7,174 nucleotides of DNA, from positions 1,983 through 9,156 of the forward strand of contig DOVP01000302.1 in assembly GCA_003520025.1 (NCBI GenBank), written 5' to 3'. Under the pieces are notes generated by a model. That model searched no databases, was not told where the DNA came from, and saw only the letters and a list, made by a program, of their open reading frames with translations. The number at the start of each line of letters is the position of its first letter. Positions within the stretch are counted from its first letter, which is position 1. Position numbers and translations under genes: made by a program. The DNA is from Phycisphaerales bacterium (lineage in GTDB: Bacteria > Planctomycetota > Phycisphaerae > Phycisphaerales > SM1A02). Below are positions 1 to 6,362 of this stretch, piece by piece.

Positions 1-36
1 GGCCTTTCGCCCCAGCAACAGGAGACCGAGGCATGA
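1..36 (+). CDS. Possible 3' end of an upstream gene (partial)
   Basis: Reading from base 1, this frame is open for eleven codons (GLSPQQQETEA) and stops at the TGA at 34-36, which overlaps the narG ATG at 33-35 as ATGA. The same ATGA arrangement occurs twice more in this operon, at narJ/small gene and at small gene/narI, so a real translationally coupled gene ending here is plausible. The other two frames are also open over this short stretch, so the reading frame is not proven. The tail is hydrophilic and Gln/Glu-rich, too short to identify. By family context it could be a nitrate/nitrite transporter (NarK), a cytochrome or another nar accessory gene, but nothing in the sequence decides this. 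Confidence 0.4.
   Translation, partial: GLSPQQQETEA
21..24 (+). promoter_or_regulatory. Ribosome binding site of narG
   Basis: GGAG lies 8 bases upstream of the ATG at 33, a good Shine-Dalgarno spacing. The narG frame is open upstream to the window edge but holds no other ATG, GTG or TTG codon, so this site supports the ATG at 33 as the start. No promoter can be assigned because only 32 bases precede the gene. Confidence 0.7.
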
Positions 37-3000
37 CAGTTGGATCCCGCTGGTTCAGAGTGGCCGATGAGCCACGCGATTGGGAAGACTTCTACCGCGA
101 GCGGTGGTCCTATGACCGTACCGTCCGCACCAGCCACAGCGTCAACTGCTCCGGCTCGTGTTCGTGGGAAGTATTTGTCAAGAACGGTTTGATCTGTTGG
201 GAACTTCAGAAGGTCGATTGGCCACAGATCAGGGACGATACGCCCAGTTACGAGCCTCGTGGCTGCCAGCGGGGCATCTCCGCTTCGTGGTATCCGTACA
301 GTCCGGTCCGTCCGAAGTACCCCTATGTTCGCGGTGTTCTGCTTGAGTACTACGAGCAGGAACGTGCTTCCGGCAAGGATCCCGTCGAAGCCTGGGGCAG
401 CATCGTCGAAGACCCAGAGCGGAAAGCCACCTACCGCGCCGCTCGCGGCAAAGCCGGATGGCGACGAAGCAGTTGGGATCTGACCACCGAGATCTGGGCG
501 GCGGCAATTATTTATACCACCAAGAAGTACGGCCCCGACCACCTTGCCTCCTTCTCGCCCATTCCCGCAATGAGCATGGTGAGTTTCCTCGGCGGCCACC
601 GCCTGTGCAATTTGCTCGGCGGCACCATGCTGAGTTTCTACGAGTGGTACCACGACCTCCCACACATCATGCCCATGATGTGGGGTGATCAGACCGATGT
701 GGCCGAAGCGGCAGACTGGTATCAGAGCACCTACTGGATCGTGATGGGCTCGAACCTGCCCATGACGCGGACCCCCGATTGCCACTTCGCCTCCGAGCAC
801 AAATACAACGGCGGCAAAATCGTCAATCTCGCTCCGAACTATTCGGACGTGACCAAGTTTGCCGACCTCTGGGTCCCGCTCAACCCCGGTACCGATGCGG
901 CGTTCATCATGTCCTGCATCCACGTCATCTTGCAGGAATTCCATGTCGATCGGCGTGCCCAGTACTTCTACGAGTACACCAAGCAGTACACCAACCTGCC
1001 CTTCGTCGTGCAACTCGACAAGCAGGAGGACGGCTCCTACCTGTCCGGCCGCTTTATGCGGGCAAGCGACTTCAGCGAGTATTCCAACGAAGAGAACGCG
1101 GAATGGAAGATCGTGCAGCTTGAGCAGGGCAGCGGCACGGTCAAACTGCCCATTGGCACGCTCGGCTATCGCTGGGAAGAACAGAACACCGGCCGCTGGA
1201 ACCTCAAGAGCGAAGACTTCACAGGCTCCGAGTTCGACCCGATGCTCTCCTGCATGGGTGAGGATGGTTCGTTTGAGGAAGTACAGGTTCAGTTTGCCGA
1301 CTTCACCGATACCTTCGACCTTGAACTCGGCACGACGCCCGACAAGGGGCGCAATGCCATCGCGCACAGCCGTGGCGTTCCGATCAAGCGGGTACGAAAC
1401 AAGGACGGCGAAGAAGTCATCGTGACGACCGCATACGACCTTCTGCTCGCACAGGTCGGCGTTCGTCGCGGCCTTTCGGGTGCCTACCCGGAGAATTACG
1501 ATGACGCATCGGCTCCGTTCTCGCCGGCATGGCAGGAGCAGGAGACCGGCGTGAGCCGCGATCTCGTCATCCGTGTTGCCCGCGAGTGGGCCGACAACGC
1601 CGAGAAGACCAAAGGCAAGAGCATGTTCATCACGGGATCCGGGGTTCTGCACTGGTATCAGGGCGGACCGCTGATCTATCGCTCAATGGCTGTCATGGGC
1701 ATTCTGACAGGCTGCATGGGACGCAACGGCGGCGGCTTCAACCACTACGTCGGCACCGAGAAGATCCGCCCCTACGCAGCCATCGGCACCCTCGGCGGCG
1801 CTAGCGACTGGACACACACGCCGCGGCACGCCAACAGCACCTCCTACTTCTACTTCCACACGGACCAGTTCCGCTACGACGGCATGGAACTCGATCCGAT
1901 CTGGGCTCCCTGGGCCAAACGATTCCCCGAGAAGGGTGGCAACCACGTCGCCGATGTCGATCTGCTTGCCGTTCGAAGTGGGTGGTTGCCGTTCTATCCA
2001 CAGATCGACAAAAAGAATCCGATCGAACTGCTCAAGGAAGCCCGCGCCGCGGGCGCCGATACCGAGGAGAAGGTCGGCCAATATGTTGCGGACCAGTTCT
2101 CACAGGGCAAGGAACGCTTCGCGCTCGAAGATGTCGATGCTGACGACAACCATCCCAAGGTTCTCTGGGTCTGGCGTGGCAACCTCATCGGCACGAGCAT
2201 GCGTGGACACGAATATGGTCTCAAGCACCTCATGGGCACGCACAACAACGTGCTTGGCGAGGACCGCTCGAAGGGGCTCATCAAGGGCATCGACTGGCAC
2301 GAAGATGCGCCCACCGGCAAACTCGACCTGATGGTCAGCGTCAACCTGCGTATGGACTCGACGGCCAACTACGCCGACATCGTTCTTCCGACCGCCCACT
2401 GGTACGAAAAATACGACCTGACGTGCAGCGATTTGCATTCCTTCTTCCATCCGTTCACCCCAGCGCACGACCCGCCATGGGAGGCCAAGGACGACTGGAA
2501 TGCCTTTAAGGTCTGCGCGGCCAAGATCAGCGAATTGGCCGCCAAGCACCTGCCCGGCGAGTTCGAGGATCTGGTCATGACGCCCATGATCACCGACTCG
2601 AAGGATGAGATGGCTCAGCCCAACGGCGAAATCAACGATTGGCACGCCGGTGATGTCGAAGCGATTCCCGGAAAGACCTTCCCGAAGGTCAAGTTGGTTA
2701 CCCGCGACTACACGAAGATTCTCGACAAGTACACGACCTTTGGTCCCCGCGTATGCGCTCCGGAGGGCTACGGATGCAAGGGAATCAACGGTGACCTCAC
2801 CGAAGTCTATGAAGATCTCAAGACGAGCTATCTCGTCGGCGAGAAAGATGGACGTCCGTCGCTCGAGAAGGCGGAGCAGGTCGCAGAAGTGATCCTTCGC
2901 ATCTCTCCCGAGAGTGATGGCGAAGTCTCACACATGCTCTTTGAGAATCTTGAGAAACGATGCGGCGTTCCGCTGGCGCATCTGGTGGAAGGGGACACCG

Positions 3001-3791
3001 AAGTCCATCACCACTACCCGGAACTTCAGTCCCAGCCGCGTCGCAGCATGACCTCGCCGCACTGGTCCGCCATCGAAGGGCCAGGTCGCACCTACGCTCC
3101 TTGGACGCTCAACATCGAAACCCTCAAGCCGTGGCACACGCTGACCGGTCGTCAGGAAATCTACTACGACCATCAGGCCTATCGTGATCTCGGGGAAGCT
3201 CTGCCGACCTACAAGCCCCCGGTCGACATGGTCAAGATTGGCGACTGTCAGCCTGATAAGGCCGCATCGGGCAAGTCCAAGGTCTTCCGTTACCTCACGC
3301 CACATGGCAAGTGGTCCATCCACAGCATGTTCTGGGACACGTGGCAGATGCTCAATCTGTTCCGCGGTGGTCAGGTCGTGTGGATCAACGACGAGGACGC
3401 CAAGGAGATCGATGTCGTCGACAACGACTGGGTCGAGATCTACAACGAGAACGGCATCGCCACCGTGCGGGCCGTCGTCAGCGGGACGATTCCGCGAGGC
3501 AGTGTGATCTTCTATCACTCCTCCGAGCGACACGTGAATGTTCCGTTCTCTCCGCTCGCCCGCGAACGAGGCATGACGGATCTGCGTGGTGGCAACAACA
3601 ACGCCCCGACGCGGGTGATGATGAATCCGTCCACGATGATCGGTGGTTATGCCAACTGGACCTACTTCCTCAACTACCAGGGCCCGAGCCCGTCGGAGCG
3701 GGATTGTGCGGTGATGATCCGCAAGATGCCGCTTGCGGCCGGCAAGCAGAAGGTCATCTACGAAGACAAGGACGTCGCCAAGCTTCCGTGA
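33..3791 (+). CDS. narG: Respiratory nitrate reductase alpha subunit NarG (Mo-bisMGD catalytic subunit)
   Basis: Catalytic subunit of the membrane-bound nitrate reductase, which reduces nitrate to nitrite at a molybdenum bis-MGD centre on the cytoplasmic side. The 1252 residues match the usual NarG length (about 1250) and align end to end with E. coli NarG as I recall it. FS0 [4Fe-4S] ligands are His35, Cys39, Cys43 and Cys78 (H-x3-C-x3-C-x34-C). The Mo-ligating Asp is Asp208 in WYHDLP, equivalent to E. coli Asp222. Arg80 and Asn38 near FS0 are kept. The FSPIPAMSM block is at 174-182 and His540 matches E. coli His546. The C-terminal molybdopterin dinucleotide-binding domain occupies roughly 1080-1220, with TPHGKWSIH (His1091, His1097) and His1162. 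Oddities: the N-terminus is about 14 residues shorter than in E. coli and lacks the vestigial leader region; E. coli NHWYH reads LHWYQ (539-543); E. coli His1184 is Asn1189. There is no Tat signal, so it is a cytoplasmic-facing type. Nitrobacter-type NxrA is close in sequence, so the alternative is a nitrite oxidoreductase. narH follows after 40 bases. Confidence 0.97.
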   Translation: MTVGSRWFRVADEPRDWEDFYRERWSYDRTVRTSHSVNCSGSCSWEVFVKNGLICWELQKVDWPQIRDDTPSYEPRGCQRGISASWYPYSPVRPKYPYVRGVLLEYYEQERASGKDPVEAWGSIVEDPERKATYRAARGKAGWRRSSWDLTTEIWAAAIIYTTKKYGPDHLASFSPIPAMSMVSFLGGHRLCNLLGGTMLSFYEWYHDLPHIMPMMWGDQTDVAEAADWYQSTYWIVMGSNLPMTRTPDCHFASEHKYNGGKIVNLAPNYSDVTKFADLWVPLNPGTDAAFIMSCIHVILQEFHVDRRAQYFYEYTKQYTNLPFVVQLDKQEDGSYLSGRFMRASDFSEYSNEENAEWKIVQLEQGSGTVKLPIGTLGYRWEEQNTGRWNLKSEDFTGSEFDPMLSCMGEDGSFEEVQVQFADFTDTFDLELGTTPDKGRNAIAHSRGVPIKRVRNKDGEEVIVTTAYDLLLAQVGVRRGLSGAYPENYDDASAPFSPAWQEQETGVSRDLVIRVAREWADNAEKTKGKSMFITGSGVLHWYQGGPLIYRSMAVMGILTGCMGRNGGGFNHYVGTEKIRPYAAIGTLGGASDWTHTPRHANSTSYFYFHTDQFRYDGMELDPIWAPWAKRFPEKGGNHVADVDLLAVRSGWLPFYPQIDKKNPIELLKEARAAGADTEEKVGQYVADQFSQGKERFALEDVDADDNHPKVLWVWRGNLIGTSMRGHEYGLKHLMGTHNNVLGEDRSKGLIKGIDWHEDAPTGKLDLMVSVNLRMDSTANYADIVLPTAHWYEKYDLTCSDLHSFFHPFTPAHDPPWEAKDDWNAFKVCAAKISELAAKHLPGEFEDLVMTPMITDSKDEMAQPNGEINDWHAGDVEAIPGKTFPKVKLVTRDYTKILDKYTTFGPRVCAPEGYGCKGINGDLTEVYEDLKTSYLVGEKDGRPSLEKAEQVAEVILRISPESDGEVSHMLFENLEKRCGVPLAHLVEGDTEVHHHYPELQSQPRRSMTSPHWSAIEGPGRTYAPWTLNIETLKPWHTLTGRQEIYYDHQAYRDLGEALPTYKPPVDMVKIGDCQPDKAASGKSKVFRYLTPHGKWSIHSMFWDTWQMLNLFRGGQVVWINDEDAKEIDVVDNDWVEIYNENGIATVRAVVSGTIPRGSVIFYHSSERHVNVPFSPLARERGMTDLRGGNNNAPTRVMMNPSTMIGGYANWTYFLNYQGPSPSERDCAVMIRKMPLAAGKQKVIYEDKDVAKLP

Positions 3792-3818
3792 TGGCCGCGC
3801 TTTTCATGAGACAGAATT

Positions 3819-3822
3819 GGAG
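3819..3822 (+). promoter_or_regulatory. Ribosome binding site that fixes the narH start
   Basis: GGAG sits 9 bases before the ATG at 3832. The narH frame is open much further upstream, with an ATG at 3733 inside narG, but the NarH family begins exactly at the 3832 ATG (MQIKQQMGMV against E. coli MKIRSQVGMV). This site and that match together exclude the longer reading. Confidence 0.75.
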
Positions 3823-3831
3823 ATCCTGCTG

Positions 3832-5373
3832 ATGCAGATCAAACAACAGATGGGCATGGTGTTCAACCTCGACAAGTGCTTGGGGTGCAACACCTGTACG
3901 GTGGCCTGCAAGAACGTGTGGACCAACCGCGAGGGGGCGGAGTACATGTTCTGGAACAACGTCGAAACCAAGCCGGGCATGGGCTATCCCAAACGCTGGG
4001 AAGATCAGGACCGGTATCGCGGCGGTTGGAAGCAGTCCGGTAGCGGTGGCCCGAAACTTCGCATCGGCTCGCGGTTCTGGACCATGATGAATCTGTTCTA
4101 CAACCCGGTCATGCCGCAGATGGAGGAGTACTACGGCAAGGGGCCGGTCACGTACACCTATGAAGATCTCCATTCAGAGAAGCCCACGAAGTACTCCCAA
4201 CCCGTGGCACGCCCGAAGTCGATGATCACCGGGGAGGAGAACGTCGAGATCACCTACGGCGTGAACTGGGAGGACAACGGGGCCGGCGCGTCGTATGAGG
4301 GCAGCGGCGGTGCCGAGATGAACTTCGAGGGTATGAGCGAAGAGGAGAAGAAGGCCTTTTTGAGTTTCCGTGATTCGTTCATGATGTATTTGCCTCGCAT
4401 CTGCAATCACTGCCTGAACGCCGCCTGCGTGGGCGCATGTCCGAGCGGCGCCGGCTACAAGCGGGAGGAAGACGGCGTCGTCCTGATCGATCAGAACAGA
4501 TGCCGAGCCTGGCGATACTGCGTGTCGGCCTGCCCCTACAAGAAGCCCTACTACAACTGGCGCACCGGCAAGATGGAAAAGTGCATCCTGTGCTACCCCC
4601 GTCTCGAGACAGGACAACCTCCGGCCTGCTTCCATTCCTGTCCAGGCCGCATCCGCTACATGGGTCCGCTGCTCTATGACATGGACCGTGTCGCCGAGAC
4701 GGCCAATATGGACGAGCAGGAATTGGTAACCGCTCAGCGGGACATCATTCTTGATCCGCACGACCCCGAGATCATCGCCGAAGCCCGCAAGCAGGGCATC
4801 AGCGAATCGTGGCTCGATGCATGTCAGCGTTCCCCCGTCTACCGCATGGTCAAGGACTGGCACATCGCCTTGCCGCTGCATCCTGAGTTCCGCACGCTGC
4901 CAAGTCTGTTCTACATTCCACCGGAGAGCCCGGTCAAGACGACGCCCGAGGGCGAAGACACCCTCAATATGGTTGACGGCAAGACGGTACTGCCGAACCT
5001 TGACGAGTTTCGCATTCCGGTCAAGTTCCTCGCCAATCTCTTCTCGGCGGGCAATCCAGAGCCGGTTGAAATCGCCTTGCTGCGGCAACTGGCTGTTCGC
5101 GGCTACCGCCGGTCGATCCGCGTCGAAGGGCAGACCGATTTGGAAATACTGGACAAGGTCGGCCTGAGCGAGCAGGACGCCAAGGACATGCATCGCCTGC
5201 TGTCTCTTGCTCATTACCACGAGCGGTTCGTCGTTCCGACCACGCGGCGAGAGCGGACGGACAATTCGCCGTATATCGAGCGTGGCTACTCAGGCTTCGC
5301 AGAAATGACACCAGGCAAGCGTCCTGTGAGGCGAGACACCTTCCACGGCGCCCGCGAGGAAGTGGGGAGCTGA
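3832..5373 (+). CDS. narH: Respiratory nitrate reductase beta subunit NarH (four Fe-S clusters)
   Basis: Electron-transfer subunit that passes electrons between the NarI hemes and FS0 of NarG through one [3Fe-4S] and three [4Fe-4S] clusters. The 513 residues match the family length (512 in E. coli). The first cysteine group is Cys16, 19, 22, 26. The second is Cys191, 194, 199, 203. The third is Cys224, Trp227, Cys230, Cys234, where Trp in the C-x2-W position is the NarH hallmark that gives a [3Fe-4S] cluster. The fourth is Cys251, 254, 266, 270. All fifteen cysteines and the tryptophan are present at E. coli spacing (constant offset of 7 from Cys191 on). Other conserved blocks are NNVETKPG near the N-terminus, SFMMYLPRICNHC before the second group, and the LPLHPEFRTLP stretch in the C-terminal half. 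The start at 3832 is chosen over the ATG at 3733 by homology and by the GGAG upstream. The gene lies 40 bases after narG and 3 bases before narJ. A long open frame on the opposite strand (4174-5220) is a coding shadow. Confidence 0.98.
   Translation: MQIKQQMGMVFNLDKCLGCNTCTVACKNVWTNREGAEYMFWNNVETKPGMGYPKRWEDQDRYRGGWKQSGSGGPKLRIGSRFWTMMNLFYNPVMPQMEEYYGKGPVTYTYEDLHSEKPTKYSQPVARPKSMITGEENVEITYGVNWEDNGAGASYEGSGGAEMNFEGMSEEEKKAFLSFRDSFMMYLPRICNHCLNAACVGACPSGAGYKREEDGVVLIDQNRCRAWRYCVSACPYKKPYYNWRTGKMEKCILCYPRLETGQPPACFHSCPGRIRYMGPLLYDMDRVAETANMDEQELVTAQRDIILDPHDPEIIAEARKQGISESWLDACQRSPVYRMVKDWHIALPLHPEFRTLPSLFYIPPESPVKTTPEGEDTLNMVDGKTVLPNLDEFRIPVKFLANLFSAGNPEPVEIALLRQLAVRGYRRSIRVEGQTDLEILDKVGLSEQDAKDMHRLLSLAHYHERFVVPTTRRERTDNSPYIERGYSGFAEMTPGKRPVRRDTFHGAREEVGS
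5364..5369 (+). promoter_or_regulatory. Ribosome binding site of narJ, inside the end of narH
   Basis: GGGGAG lies 7 bases before the narJ ATG at 5377 and is embedded in the last codons of narH. The narH stop (5371-5373) lies between the site and the start, an arrangement expected to couple narJ translation to narH. Confidence 0.7.
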
Positions 5374-5376
5374 TCG

Positions 5377-6018
5377 ATGGAGCACCAAGATCTCATTTCA
5401 GCCTGGCGGCTTCTCGCCGAGTTGCTGCTCAGCCCCGCCGAGCGTGACGCAGGTCGCATGAAGACGCTTCGCGAAGCGATCGACGACAAGTACGCCGGCA
5501 TCGTGTACGGGATCGATCTCTTCATGGGTGATCCCGATTGCCAGAGTGAGTCGGAGTACCTCCAGACGCTCGAGTTGAGCCCCCCGGTGCCGCTCTATCT
5601 CGGTTCACATCTCTTTGATGAGCCATCGACCTGCAATGGCATCGGCAGTGGTGCCCGCAACCCCTACCTTCTCGAACTCTCTGGGATCTACCAGCACTTC
5701 GGCTTGGACCTCGGTGGCTGTGAAATGCCCGACTTCCTTCCGGTCATGTTGGAGTTTCTCGCGATCAGTCTCGAGCAGCGAGAGAAGGACACCATTGGAC
5801 TTCGCCGCCGCTTCATCGAGCGGTGCTTCCTGCCCGGCATCGAGGGCATGGAGAAAGCCATGGTTAAATACGAGAGCCCGTACTTGGTTCTTCTGCCTTC
5901 CATCCAAGCCGCCGCCGTCGAGGACCTGAGCCGCATGGGCGACACGCCTGCGTGGCAGCCCGAGGGCGAAATGGAATCAACCGTTCGACTTCCCATCATC
6001 GAGGGAACCACCGCATGA
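5377..6018 (+). CDS. narJ: Nitrate reductase assembly chaperone NarJ (delta subunit)
   Basis: Dedicated cytoplasmic chaperone of the NarJ/TorD-like all-helical family. By family knowledge it binds apo-NarG, is needed for molybdenum cofactor and FS0 insertion, and prevents premature attachment of NarGH to NarI; it is not part of the final enzyme. The protein has 213 residues, a little shorter than E. coli NarJ (about 236). The family signature is the block from about 94 to 128: RNPYLLELSGIYQHFGL followed by a glycine pair and the conserved EMPDFLPVMLEFL (116-128). PPVPLYLGSHLF (69-80) precedes it, where the family usually has a substrate-binding loop segment. No metal-binding cysteines, signal peptide or membrane segment are seen. 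The position directly after narH (3-base gap) is the standard one. Its stop codon overlaps the next start (ATGA at 6015-6018). Confidence 0.93.
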   Translation: MEHQDLISAWRLLAELLLSPAERDAGRMKTLREAIDDKYAGIVYGIDLFMGDPDCQSESEYLQTLELSPPVPLYLGSHLFDEPSTCNGIGSGARNPYLLELSGIYQHFGLDLGGCEMPDFLPVMLEFLAISLEQREKDTIGLRRRFIERCFLPGIEGMEKAMVKYESPYLVLLPSIQAAAVEDLSRMGDTPAWQPEGEMESTVRLPIIEGTTA

Positions 6019-6362
6019 AGACGACCGCTGCCGACACATGGGGCTTCATCGGAGCCTTGCTGATTGCTTCGGCGATCTCGTTTGTGCTTGTTCGATACAT
6101 CGCCAGCGGCCCGAGCGACGGGGCGGAGTCGTATCTGGAGGCTCTTCTTGAGCCACCGGCATCGGCGCCTGCGCCAGCCATCGTTGCCGTGGCACCATCC
6201 GTGGTGTCGCAGAAACCCGCCGCCTCCGGTGGGACTACCACCAGTACCTCACCAACCGTCGCTGCTGCACCGGCAGCATCGACTTCATTTGTTGACACGC
6301 TGCGATCCGGCCGCACCGGCCGTCACAGCTACGACCGCAGTCAGTTGAGAGCGAACCAATGA
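6015..6362 (+). CDS. Small single-pass membrane protein of unknown function between narJ and narI
   Basis: I do not recognise this 115-residue protein. It has one clear hydrophobic helix at about 9-30 (from WGFIGALLIASAISFVLV), preceded by a short polar N-terminus (MKTTAADT). A low-complexity Ala/Pro/Ser/Thr/Val-rich stretch at about 47-91 looks disordered, and a basic tail at about 97-112 holds five arginines and one histidine. There are no cysteines and no CxxCH, so it carries neither a c-type heme nor Fe-S. I chose the ATG at 6015 because it overlaps the narJ stop as ATGA and has GAGGGA at 6001-6006, 8 bases upstream; an in-frame ATG at 5952 would read through narJ. It also overlaps narI by ATGA, so it is translated as part of the nar unit. 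Inference: an accessory subunit or assembly factor for the membrane part of the reductase. The anchor could equally be an uncleaved signal. It is not NarX-like, PpiC-like or a cytochrome. Confidence 0.8.
   Translation: MKTTAADTWGFIGALLIASAISFVLVRYIASGPSDGAESYLEALLEPPASAPAPAIVAVAPSVVSQKPAASGGTTTSTSPTVAAAPAASTSFVDTLRSGRTGRHSYDRSQLRANQ
6347..6351 (+). promoter_or_regulatory. Weak ribosome binding site of narI
   Basis: GAGAG lies 7 bases before the narI ATG at 6359, inside the end of the preceding small gene. It is the poorest Shine-Dalgarno match in the operon. With the ATGA overlap, this suggests that narI depends largely on coupled translation from the small gene upstream. Confidence 0.4.

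Noticed and set aside
2928..3533. A 201-codon minus-strand open frame opposite the 3' part of narG
   Set aside because: It is antisense to the conserved molybdopterin-binding domain of NarG, with repetitive Val/Asp/Leu-rich composition and no independent support.
3733..3831. A longer N-terminus for NarH starting inside narG
   Set aside because: The 33 extra residues have no counterpart in NarH, would overlap narG and precede the conserved family start at 3832, which has its own GGAG.
4174..5220. A 348-codon open frame on the minus strand opposite narH
   Set aside because: It lies wholly within narH, whose fifteen Fe-S cysteines and homology are certain. The translation shows no recognisable domain and is typical of antisense open frames in a GC-rich gene.
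5952..6014. A longer start for the small gene between narJ and narI
   Set aside because: It would overlap narJ by 67 bases, and its extra residues are Arg/His/Asn-rich coding shadow. The ATG at 6015 has a good Shine-Dalgarno and an ATGA overlap.
6308..6322. Short GC-rich inverted repeat (CGGCC, 5-base loop, GGCCG) just upstream of narI
   Set aside because: Only five base pairs, within a coding region, with no U-tract. Chance is likely in GC-rich DNA, and it is too weak to call a terminator or regulatory hairpin.
6015..6362. Small gene as a c-type cytochrome or PpiC-type peptidyl-prolyl isomerase, both sometimes found in nar or nxr clusters
   Set aside because: It has no cysteine at all, so no CxxCH, and is too short and low-complexity to hold a parvulin domain.
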